Origin: Clostridiales bacterium
GTDB taxonomy: Bacteria; Bacillota; Clostridia; Lutisporales; Lutisporaceae
DNA length: 6,935 nt
Assembly (NCBI GenBank): GCA_012522255.1
Contig: JAAYKT010000108.1
Span: 1-6,935, forward strand
Reading direction: 5' to 3'
Positions 1 to 5,351 of the stretch are shown here, piece after piece. The notes beneath the pieces were generated by a model that was not told the origin of the DNA, did not search any database, and saw only the letters and a list, made by a program, of their open reading frames with translations. Position 1 is the stretch's first letter. Every line of letters begins with the position of its first letter. The position numbers were made by a program, and so were the translations under genes.

Positions 1-44
1 AACAAACACTTAGAAATTAAAGAATAATAAAGGTCTAAAACATA

Positions 45-73
45 TTGACTTTATACCAATTATTAGATAATAT
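45..73 (+). promoter_or_regulatory. Sigma-A-type promoter of clpB
   Basis: A -35 box TTGACT at 45-50 is followed, after exactly 17 bases, by a -10 box TAATAT at 68-73. Transcription would start near position 80, just before the CtsR operator, leaving a leader of about 40 bases. The match is seen in the sequence; the start point is inferred from spacing. Confidence 0.75.
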
Positions 74-84
74 TAAGTACATAA

Positions 85-101
85 GGTCAAAGAAGGTCAA
101 A
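85..101 (+). promoter_or_regulatory. CtsR heat-shock operator
   Basis: GGTCAAA (85-91), three bases GAA, then GGTCAAA (95-101) match without mismatch the tandem heptad recognised by the class III heat-shock repressor CtsR of low-GC Gram-positives (RGTCAAA-NAN-RGTCAAA). A third, degenerate heptad AGTCAAG follows at 101-107 and runs into the ribosome binding site. The operator lies just downstream of the predicted transcription start, so bound CtsR should block initiation or promoter clearance. This predicts heat-inducible clpB and a ctsR gene elsewhere in the genome. No CIRCE (HrcA) inverted repeat is seen here. Confidence 0.9.
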
Positions 102-118
102 GTCAAGGAGGAATAATA

Positions 119-2713
119 ATGGATTTAAATAGGCTTACCGCAAAAGCACAGGAATCAGTAACAGAAGCACGAAATTTAGCGTTGAAACTTAATCATCAAA
201 CAATAGATGCAGATCATTTGCATATGTCACTTATACAGCAAGATGATGGTTTAATACAAAAGATTTTAACAAAAATGAATGTTCCTTTAGAATATTACTA
301 TCAGGATTTGCATGAAGCACTGAATAAACTTCCAAAAGTTTACGGTGATGCTTCATCTGTATATGCATCGCGGAGATTCGAAAATATTTTTGTTAAAGCC
401 GAAGAGGAAGCAAGAAAATTTAAGGATGAATTTATTAGCGTAGAACATTTATATCTTTCGATAATTGAGGAAGTTAACACAATTTCTTCAAATATAATAA
501 AGAAATATGGAATAGATAAGGATAAGTTTTTAAGAACATTATCGTTAATAAGAAAAAACCAAAGAATTACAACCCAAAACCCGGAAGAAAGCTACGAAGC
601 ACTTGCTCGGTTTGGAAAAGATTTGGTGGAAGATGCAAAGAGAGAAAGACTGGATCCCGTCATAGGGAGGGATTCGGAAATTAGACGTATAATAAGAATT
701 CTATCAAGAAGAACTAAAAACAACCCAATGCTAATAGGAGAGCCGGGAGTAGGTAAAACAGCAGTTGTTGAGGGCTTGGCGCAAAGGATTATGGTAGGTG
801 ATGTCCCTGAAGGTTTAAAAGACAAAACCATATATTCTTTGGATTTGGGTTCACTTATAGCGGGAGCTAAATATAGGGGAGAATTTGAAGAACGATTAAA
901 AGCAGTTCTTAAAGAAATAGAAAGTTCTGACGGTAGGATAATACTGTTTATTGATGAAATACACAATATTGTTGGCGCAGGTAAAGCTGAAGGCTCAATG
1001 GATGCAGGCAATTTGCTAAAACCGATGCTGGCACGTGGAGAGCTGCATTGCATAGGAGCAACTACTTTAGATGAATATAGAAAATATATCGAAAAAGATG
1101 CGGCTTTGGAAAGAAGATTTCAACCTGTTTTGATTGATACACCGTCAGTAGAGGATACAGTGTCAATTTTAAGAGGGTTAAAAGAAAAATTTGAAGTTCA
1201 CCATGGTGTCAGGATTCAAGACAGTGCACTAATTTCTGCTTCTATACTATCCGACAGATATATAAGTGATAGGTTTTTACCGGATAAGGCAATAGACTTG
1301 GTTGACGAGGCCGGGGCTATGCTACGAACGGAAATTGATAGCATGCCTTCCGAACTGGATGAAATAACAAGGAAAATAATGCAATTGGAAATCGAAAAAG
1401 AAGCATTGAATAAAGAAATTGACAGACAATCTGTGATTAGGAAAGAAGTGTTGAATAACGAACTTAAAGAACTTAAAAATCAACAAGAAACTTTAAGAGC
1501 CCAGTGGGAAAGAGAAAAAGAAGGAATTAAAAGAATAAGAAACATTAAAAGGGAGATAGAAAAAGTAAAAGGACAGATTTTAAAAGCCGAACTTGAATAT
1601 GATTTGAATAGGGCTGCGGAGTTGAAATATGGAATATTGACGGATTTGGACAGAAAATTGAATGATGAGAAAGTTAATTTGGTAGCAATACAAAAAGACA
1701 AGCATCTGCTGAAGGAGGAAGTGACAGAGGACGAGATAGCTGAGATAATCTCTAAATGGACAGGAATTCCTATTGCCAGGTTAGTGGAGGATGAAAAGGA
1801 AAAACTTTTACGCCTTGACGAGATACTTCATAAAAGAGTAGTGGGGCAAAATAAAGCCGTTACTGCTATTACAAATGCCGTTATCCGTGCGCGCAGTGGT
1901 CTAAAAGATCCTAAAAGGCCTATCGGTTCATTTATTTTCTTGGGCCCTACAGGAGTAGGTAAAACTGAGCTTGCAAAAGCTTTGGCAGAGACATTGTTTG
2001 ATTCTGAGGAAAACATAATAAGAATAGATATGACCGAATATATGGAAAAGTTTGCAGTGTCAAGGCTTATAGGTGCACCACCGGGTTATGTTGGTTATGA
2101 AGAAGGTGGGCAGTTGACGGAATCCGTCAGGAGAAAACCATACTCAGTAATACTATTTGACGAAATCGAAAAAGCGCACAGGGATGTTTTTAATATCTTT
2201 TTGCAAATACTGGATGATGGCAGATTGACAGACAGCCAAGGTCATATCGTCGATTTCAAAAACACGGTTATTATCATGACATCCAATATTGGTAGCATGG
2301 ACATTCTTAATTCAATGGAAAGCCTTGGAACAATTGGTAAGGATATAGAAGAAAATATTATGAAAGCAATGAAAGCTCATTTTAAACCTGAGTTTTTAAA
2401 TAGGATTGACGATATTGTGTTTTTCAGTCCATTGGGAAAAGAAGAGGTAAGTAAAATTGTTGATTTGCAGTTTGACAATGTAGCGAAAAGGTTAAAAGAA
2501 AAAGAGATAGTTATTACAATAGATGATAGGGCGAAAAATTTTATAATAGTCAAAGCGTTCGACCCTGTATATGGTGCCAGACCTATAAAAAGATATATAC
2601 AAAAAAATATAGAAACACTGATTGCCAAATCACTGATAAGAGGCGAAATAGCTTCAGGAGACGAAGCTGTTATAAAAGTAAAAAATGATAAACTCATTAT
2701 CGAGAAAGCATAA
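119..2713 (+). CDS. clpB: ATP-dependent disaggregase ClpB (Hsp100)
   Basis: This 864-residue AAA+ protein is a typical full-length ClpB, which forms hexamers in the cytosol and pulls polypeptides out of aggregates together with DnaK/DnaJ/GrpE. The Clp N-domain covers about 1-145. NBD1 has Walker A GEPGVGKT at 207-214, pore-loop Tyr252 in KYRGEF, Walker B Asp279/Glu280 and arginine fingers Arg332/Arg333. A long charged coiled-coil middle domain spans about 405-525 and separates ClpB from ClpC, whose linker is short. NBD2 has Walker A GPTGVGKT at 609-616, pore loop GYVGYEEGG from about 656, Walker B Asp681/Glu682, Arg762 in LNRID and sensor-2 GAR at 819-821. The ClpP-binding IGF/IGL-type loop is absent, so it should act in disaggregation rather than proteolysis. 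AAGGAGG at 105-111, seven bases before the ATG, fixes the start. It appears monocistronic under CtsR control. No catalytic residue is missing. Confidence 0.98.
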   Translation: MDLNRLTAKAQESVTEARNLALKLNHQTIDADHLHMSLIQQDDGLIQKILTKMNVPLEYYYQDLHEALNKLPKVYGDASSVYASRRFENIFVKAEEEARKFKDEFISVEHLYLSIIEEVNTISSNIIKKYGIDKDKFLRTLSLIRKNQRITTQNPEESYEALARFGKDLVEDAKRERLDPVIGRDSEIRRIIRILSRRTKNNPMLIGEPGVGKTAVVEGLAQRIMVGDVPEGLKDKTIYSLDLGSLIAGAKYRGEFEERLKAVLKEIESSDGRIILFIDEIHNIVGAGKAEGSMDAGNLLKPMLARGELHCIGATTLDEYRKYIEKDAALERRFQPVLIDTPSVEDTVSILRGLKEKFEVHHGVRIQDSALISASILSDRYISDRFLPDKAIDLVDEAGAMLRTEIDSMPSELDEITRKIMQLEIEKEALNKEIDRQSVIRKEVLNNELKELKNQQETLRAQWEREKEGIKRIRNIKREIEKVKGQILKAELEYDLNRAAELKYGILTDLDRKLNDEKVNLVAIQKDKHLLKEEVTEDEIAEIISKWTGIPIARLVEDEKEKLLRLDEILHKRVVGQNKAVTAITNAVIRARSGLKDPKRPIGSFIFLGPTGVGKTELAKALAETLFDSEENIIRIDMTEYMEKFAVSRLIGAPPGYVGYEEGGQLTESVRRKPYSVILFDEIEKAHRDVFNIFLQILDDGRLTDSQGHIVDFKNTVIIMTSNIGSMDILNSMESLGTIGKDIEENIMKAMKAHFKPEFLNRIDDIVFFSPLGKEEVSKIVDLQFDNVAKRLKEKEIVITIDDRAKNFIIVKAFDPVYGARPIKRYIQKNIETLIAKSLIRGEIASGDEAVIKVKNDKLIIEKA

Positions 2714-2745
2714 TTTGTTTTATTTATACAAATGAAGAAATAGTA

Positions 2746-2754
2746 TGTTATAAT
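2746..2754 (+). promoter_or_regulatory. Extended -10 promoter for the lipoprotein/selenoprotein unit
   Basis: A perfect TATAAT at 2749-2754 is preceded by TG at 2746-2747 with one base between, the extended -10 arrangement. No good -35 box is present at the right distance; TTATAC at 2724-2729 is the best and is 19 bases away. Transcription would start near 2761, giving a leader of about 28 bases. No convincing terminator separates this from clpB, so read-through is also possible. Confidence 0.6.
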
Positions 2755-2788
2755 ATTTTCAAACAATAATTGCTACGGAGGCAAAACT

Positions 2789-3313
2789 ATGAAGAGAATA
2801 TTAACGATTATTTTGGTTATTACTCTCATCTTCAGTGGGTGTAATATAATAGGTAAAAACGAAAATGAAGAATTATCTGAGTTTACAAATGCTGAAATTA
2901 CCTTATATTTTGGTGATTCTCAAGCCATGTATGTGGTACCTGAAAAAAGAACAATCTCATTTGAAAAAAATTTATCAAAAGAACAATTTATAGATTTGGT
3001 GTTGCAAGAATTGGTTAAAGGGCCTCAAAATGAAAACCTTTATCCTACCATTCCTAATGAAACAAAAATATTGAATATAGAAATTGAAAAAGATACATTA
3101 TATGTGGATTTTTCGAAAGAAATGCATACAACTCATTGGGGAGGTGCGGCAGGCGAAAACATGACTTTACTATCATTGGCTAACACAACGACGGAAATTG
3201 AAGGAATAAGCAAGGTTCTTCCCAGTGTTGAAGGAAATGCTTTGAATATTGAGCATGTTGTTGTAACAGAACCTTTATTAAGAGACGAGGACGGAATTGG
3301 TAAACAGGAATAG
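2789..3313 (+). CDS. GerMN-domain lipoprotein
   Basis: This 174-residue protein starts with a lipoprotein signal peptide: Lys2-Arg3, a hydrophobic run at 4-15 and a lipobox FSG-Cys18, so the mature protein should be anchored to the outer face of the membrane by lipidated Cys18. A short charged linker follows. Then comes one GerMN-type module, about 35-155, with the usual elements: LYFGDSQAMYVVPEKR near the start, a helix ending LVLQELVKGP, the strand LYVDFSKEM, and a final region with GISKV and a Gly-rich turn. Bacillus GerM, needed for sporulation and germination, has two such modules; this protein has only one, as do many clostridial lipoproteins. The domain has no known enzymatic activity, and sporulation involvement here is inferred from the family only. 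GGAGG at 2777-2781 sits seven bases before the ATG. The stop codon overlaps the next gene's ribosome binding site, suggesting co-transcription and coupled translation. Confidence 0.85.
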   Translation: MKRILTIILVITLIFSGCNIIGKNENEELSEFTNAEITLYFGDSQAMYVVPEKRTISFEKNLSKEQFIDLVLQELVKGPQNENLYPTIPNETKILNIEIEKDTLYVDFSKEMHTTHWGGAAGENMTLLSLANTTTEIEGISKVLPSVEGNALNIEHVVVTEPLLRDEDGIGKQE

Positions 3314-3320
3314 GAGGTGA
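3312..3320 (+). promoter_or_regulatory. Ribosome binding site of the selenoprotein gene
   Basis: AGGAGGTGA is a full-length complement to the 16S anti-Shine-Dalgarno sequence. It begins inside the TAG stop of the lipoprotein gene and lies four bases before ATG 3325. Such a strong site argues that the short gene behind it is really translated, which matters because that gene contains an in-frame TGA. Confidence 0.9.
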
Positions 3321-3324
3321 GGCA

Positions 3325-3519
3325 ATGATAAATGAAAAAATGGTGATAGACGATATACTACTTAAGAATCCTAAGTTAGAAAGTGTGTTTAAAAGCTTCG
3401 GTATAAAATGTTTTGGGTGAGGCGGCGCAGTATACATGACCGTTGAGCAGGTTGCCCAACGCTATGGAATCGATCTTGAAGAAATTTTAGATGAATTAAA
3501 CTCTTCATTAGGTGAATAA
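3325..3519 (+). CDS. DUF1858-type redox protein, probable selenoprotein (Sec32)
   Basis: Read from ATG 3325 to TAA 3517-3519 this is a 64-codon gene with one in-frame TGA at 3418-3420 (codon 32). The translation matches the small 'hybrid cluster protein-associated redox disulfide' family (DUF1858 / TIGR03980 type) along its whole length: an N-terminal helix unit VIDDILLKNPKLESVFKSFG, the motif Lys-Cys29-Phe-Gly-[TGA32]-Gly-Gly, then MTVEQVAQRYGIDLEEILDE. In the family this motif is C-x-x-C, so the TGA falls exactly on the second cysteine, as expected for selenocysteine. A hairpin resembling a bacterial SECIS follows 28 bases later (separate entry). The protein has no signal peptide or membrane segment and should be a cytosolic thiol/selenol redox protein; its partner is unknown. 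It lies 11 bases after the GerMN lipoprotein gene. Alternatives are a nonsense mutation or sequencing error, but the intact downstream frame, the exact position and the strong ribosome binding site favour Sec. Confidence 0.82.
3435..3466 (+). promoter_or_regulatory. Candidate bacterial SECIS hairpin
   Basis: CGTTG (3441-3445) pairs with CAACG (3457-3461). After an A/C mismatch, GC (3447-3448) pairs with GC (3454-3455), leaving the loop AGGTT (3449-3453). CAT (3435-3437) and ATG (3464-3466) can extend the base beyond an internal loop. The loop starts 28 bases after the TGA, inside the roughly 16-37 base range described for bacterial SECIS elements, and has G at its second position as SelB recognition requires. 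The apex GCAGGTTGC closely resembles GCAGGUCUGC of the E. coli fdhF SECIS as I remember it. A competing pairing, GGCGGC (3421-3426) with GTTGCC (3451-3456), is possible but uses two G-U pairs and a large loop. Confidence 0.65.
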
Positions 3520-3521
3520 AA

Positions 3522-3591
3522 TGTTACAGTTCACACGTTAATTGTTTCCAATACCTGCCATTATAGATAAGCTATAGTGTGAACAGTAACA
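3522..3591. repeat. 70-bp inverted-repeat element, MITE-like
   Basis: Arms TGTTACAGTTCACAC (3522-3536) and GTGTGAACAGTAACA (3577-3591) are inverted repeats with one mismatch in 15. The 40-base interior holds two small hairpins: ATTG-TTTC-CAAT (3541-3552) and TATAG-ATAAG-CTATA (3562-3576). The hexamer ATAAAA stands directly outside both ends (3516-3521 and 3592-3597), resembling a target-site duplication; on the left it includes the stop codon of the selenoprotein gene. There is no T-run after the right arm, so this is not an ordinary terminator. It could be a tiny non-autonomous element, a structured RNA or a large operator. In A/T-rich sequence the hexamer duplication may be chance. Confidence 0.5.
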
Positions 3592-3629
3592 ATAAAACTT
3601 GGTATTTTAATGATATATTTATAACAAGT

Positions 3630-3658
3630 TTGACAGTAAAAAAGAATTAAGATAGAAT
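3630..3658 (+). promoter_or_regulatory. Promoter of the pduL-deoC operon
   Basis: A consensus -35 box TTGACA (3630-3635) and a -10 box TAGAAT (3653-3658) are separated by exactly 17 bases. Transcription would start near 3665, giving a leader of about 75 bases that contains the hairpin at 3678-3703. Confidence 0.8.
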
Positions 3659-3677
3659 CAATTTAGTTATTATTTGA

Positions 3678-3703
3678 TAAACTAGCTAAATGTTAGCTGT
3701 TTA
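3678..3703 (+). promoter_or_regulatory. Leader hairpin or operator upstream of pduL
   Basis: TAAAC (3678-3682) pairs with GTTTA (3699-3703) and AGCTAA (3684-3689) pairs with TTAGCT (3693-3698), leaving one bulged T and the three-base loop ATG. The 11-bp stem lies in the transcribed leader, about 20 bases downstream of the -10 box, and is not followed by a T-run, so it is unlikely to be a terminator. As DNA it is a good dyad for a dimeric repressor; as RNA it could stabilise the 5' end. Which of these applies cannot be told from sequence. Confidence 0.5.
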
Positions 3704-3740
3704 CGAAAATATAAAGAAAGTGTGATAGGAGGATTAATCA

Positions 3741-4316
3741 ATGGAAAATAAGGTTCCGGTGGCATTATCAAACAGGCATATTCACGTATCTCAGGCAGAT
3801 TTGGATGTACTTTACGGTAAAGGACTCGAATTATCAAATGTTAAAGATTTATCACAACCCGGTCAATATGCTTGCGATGAAAAGGTGGATATTGTCGGAC
3901 CTAAAAATACAATTAAAGGTGTAAGAATACTTGGACCCGTAAGACCGGTGACTCAGCTGGAAATATCAATGTTTGACGCCAGAGCTCTTGGGGTTGAGGG
4001 CGTGGTAAGGGCTTCCGGTAACGTAGCAGGAACGCCGGGGGCAATTATAGTAGGTCCTAAAGGCCAGGTGGAGATAAAAGAAGGTGTTATTGTAGCTGCA
4101 AGGCACTTGCATATGCACACTGACGATGCACCTAAATATGGACTAAAAGATAGAGACGTGATAAAGGTGAGAGTCGGGGACGAAAGAGCATTAGTTTTTG
4201 AAAACGTAGTTGTAAGAGTTCACCCGGAATTTGCACTTGATTTGCATATAGATATAGAAGAAGGGAATGCTGCAGGGGTAAATAACGGAGACTTGGGAGA
4301 AATAATAAGGGATTAA
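3741..4316 (+). CDS. pduL: Phosphate acyltransferase PduL
   Basis: This 191-residue protein belongs to the PduL family, zinc enzymes that exchange CoA and phosphate on short acyl groups (acetyl- or propanoyl-CoA to the acyl-phosphate) and are unrelated in sequence to Pta. Both histidine-rich metal sites are present: His13-Ile-His15 in LSNRHIHVS, and His122, His124 and His126 in [12 protein letters not shown] third conserved region has His161 in VHPEF and His169 in [12 protein letters not shown]. The conserved block begins almost at the first residue, so the N-terminal encapsulation peptide of microcompartment-associated PduL proteins is missing and this is probably a soluble cytosolic enzyme. 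AGGAGG at 3727-3732, eight bases before the ATG, supports the start. It is the first gene of a two-gene operon with deoC, suggesting a role as phosphotransacetylase in conserving energy from acetaldehyde-derived acetyl-CoA. The true acyl preference is not readable from sequence. Confidence 0.93.
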   Translation: MENKVPVALSNRHIHVSQADLDVLYGKGLELSNVKDLSQPGQYACDEKVDIVGPKNTIKGVRILGPVRPVTQLEISMFDARALGVEGVVRASGNVAGTPGAIIVGPKGQVEIKEGVIVAARHLHMHTDDAPKYGLKDRDVIKVRVGDERALVFENVVVRVHPEFALDLHIDIEEGNAAGVNNGDLGEIIRD

Positions 4317-4320
4317 AGGT

Positions 4321-4995
4321 ATGGGGATTTATATGGATGGTAAAAGGTTAGCTTCTTATATTGATCATACTTTGTTAAAACCCGATATACTTACGTCTGA
4401 TATAAGAAGATTATGCGAAGAAGCAGTAGAGTATTCTTTTGCCTCTGTTTGTGTCAACTCTTTTTATGTTTGTGCTGCTAAGAATTTTTTGAAAGATTCT
4501 CATGTTAAGGTTTGTACAGTCGTAGGATTTCCTTTGGGAGCCACAAGTAAAGAAGTAAAAGCATATGAAGCGGCGCAAGCAATAGAAAACGGTGCCATGG
4601 AAATTGATATGGTGATGAATATTGGGGCTTTGAAAGAAGGAAATTATGATTATGTAGAAAAAGATATAAAAGCTGTTCATGAAGTCTGTAAAGATAGGGC
4701 ATTGCTGAAAGTTATAATAGAGACCTGTTTGCTTGATGATGATCAAAAAATTAAGGCCTGTGAAATATGTGCAACGTCAGGCGCTGATTATGTAAAAACA
4801 TCAACAGGTTTTTCCAAGTCAGGTGCTACGGCTTCAGATGTAAAATTGATGAGAAAAATTGTTGGTGATTTTATGGGTATTAAGGCTTCGGGTGGAATAA
4901 GAGACTTAAGACGAATGATGGAAATGATTGAAGCAGGTGCATCAAGAATTGGCACGAGTTCTTCAGTCGGTATAATGAAAGAACTTGGTAAATAA
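4321..4995 (+). CDS. deoC: Deoxyribose-phosphate aldolase DeoC
   Basis: This 224-residue class I aldolase has the DeoC TIM-barrel pattern. It splits 2-deoxy-D-ribose 5-phosphate into glyceraldehyde 3-phosphate and acetaldehyde in deoxynucleoside breakdown. The N-terminus has the family signature [10 protein letters not shown]. Asp96 in EIDMVMNIG, the Schiff-base Lys159 in [10 protein letters not shown] and the proton-relay Lys188 in [10 protein letters not shown] correspond to Asp102, Lys167 and Lys201 of the E. coli enzyme. The C-terminal phosphate-binding stretch RIGTSS is present. Its ATG lies four bases after the pduL stop, so translation is probably coupled; AAGGG at 4307-4311 is a weak ribosome binding site for it. 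A second in-frame ATG at 4333 would give [11 protein letters not shown] with GGGG just upstream and cannot be excluded. A strong terminator follows. Deoxyribomutase, nucleoside phosphorylase and transporter genes are not in this window. Confidence 0.96.
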   Translation: MGIYMDGKRLASYIDHTLLKPDILTSDIRRLCEEAVEYSFASVCVNSFYVCAAKNFLKDSHVKVCTVVGFPLGATSKEVKAYEAAQAIENGAMEIDMVMNIGALKEGNYDYVEKDIKAVHEVCKDRALLKVIIETCLLDDDQKIKACEICATSGADYVKTSTGFSKSGATASDVKLMRKIVGDFMGIKASGGIRDLRRMMEMIEAGASRIGTSSSVGIMKELGK

Positions 4996-4997
4996 TT

Positions 4998-5041
4998 AAA
5001 ACTCTCCTCAGATAAATAGATTTTATCGAAGGAGAGTTTTT
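4998..5041 (+). terminator. Rho-independent terminator after deoC
   Basis: AAAACTCTCCT (4998-5008) pairs perfectly with AGGAGAGTTTT (5030-5040). After a two-by-two internal loop, GATAAA (5011-5016) pairs with TTTATC (5022-5027) around the loop TAGAT. A run of five T ends at 5041. It starts two bases after the deoC stop and ends the pduL-deoC transcript. The A-run on the other side could let it also work on the opposite strand. Confidence 0.93.
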
Positions 5042-5227
5042 GATTTGTTTAAATAACAGGATTTAACCTTGTTAAATAAAATTCACCCTGCCAGTCCACA
5101 GATTTAGAAAAAGTTCCGTTAAACCTTTCAAGATTTCGCCTTACATATACTTTTTGAAAGGCCTCAAGTTTAAGTGCAATCTTAATTAAGCACTAATGCC
5201 TCTGACTTTTTGGGTGCTAAATCATCA

Positions 5228-5241
5228 TTACATGGATGTAA
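5228..5241. promoter_or_regulatory. Possible operator palindrome
   Basis: TTACAT-GG-ATGTAA is a perfect 6-bp inverted repeat with a two-base centre. It lies about 110 bases before the aminotransferase start and upstream of its probable promoter. Compact dyads like this are typical of small dimeric repressors, but no regulator gene is nearby to assign it. Confidence 0.35.
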
Positions 5242-5275
5242 CTTTAGTAAAATAATGACTTACCGTTTTAATGTA

Positions 5276-5304
5276 TGGAAAAAGAATAAGCAATGAGCTA
5301 AAAT
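5276..5304 (+). promoter_or_regulatory. Weak candidate promoter of the aminotransferase gene
   Basis: TGGAAA (5276-5281, four of six matches) and TAAAAT (5299-5304, five of six) are separated by 17 bases and would start transcription near 5311, about 40 bases before the ATG. The region is A/T-rich, so chance matches are likely. Confidence 0.35.
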
Positions 5305-5351
5305 AATAAATGAGGATAGATGGATAATAATAAATAGGAGGTAATATACAA

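Larger units (their letters stand above)
5042..5335 (+). other. Gene-free leader region with several inverted repeats
   Basis: I find no plausible coding sequence here. Visible structure includes a bulged 7-bp stem (5054-5074), CCTTTCAA (5124-5131) with TTGAAAGG (5154-5161), AGTGC (5173-5177) with GCACT (5190-5194) around the 10-bp palindrome CTTAATTAAG (5181-5190), and GTGC at 5214-5217, which could instead pair with GCAC 5190-5193. AGGC (5159-5162) can also pair with GCCT (5198-5201), just before five T at 5207-5211. Mutually exclusive stems near a T-run hint at a leader RNA, but I recognise no T-box, SAM, lysine or other known riboswitch core, and no promoter clearly placed upstream of it. 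Confidence 0.3.

Noticed and set aside
592..1053. Reverse-strand open frame inside clpB, 153 codons
   Set aside because: It lies entirely within the strongly conserved NBD1 coding sequence of clpB, has a low-complexity Ser/Ile/Leu-rich translation and lacks a credible ribosome binding site; it is a shadow frame.
119..2713. ClpC or ClpA instead of ClpB
   Set aside because: The long coiled-coil middle domain and the absence of a ClpP-binding IGF/IGL-type loop fit ClpB; ClpC has a short linker and ClpA lacks the middle domain.
2714..2732. Terminator between clpB and the lipoprotein gene
   Set aside because: Only a 5-bp A/T stem (TTTGT/ACAAA) with a nine-base loop is present and no T-run follows; too weak to call.
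2377..2766. Reverse-strand open frame of 129 codons with hydrophobic stretches at the clpB 3' end
   Set aside because: Its hydrophobic look comes from antisense reading of Lys/Glu/Ile-rich clpB codons; the sense strand encodes conserved ClpB NBD2 and sensor-2 motifs.
3436..3519. Separate short gene starting at ATG 3436, or a nonsense-broken pseudogene
   Set aside because: This ATG lacks a ribosome binding site and would produce only half of the domain. A pseudogene reading fits less well than Sec, because the TGA replaces the exact motif cysteine, the rest of the frame is intact and a SECIS-like hairpin follows. A sequencing error remains possible.
4411..4746. Reverse-strand open frames within deoC
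   Set aside because: They overlap the conserved DeoC barrel sequence and have no family resemblance or ribosome binding site.
5042..5335. T-box or known amino-acid riboswitch before the aminotransferase gene
   Set aside because: No T-box core (AGGGTGGNACCGCG type), specifier stem, SAM or lysine riboswitch motif could be found by eye; only unassigned inverted repeats remain.
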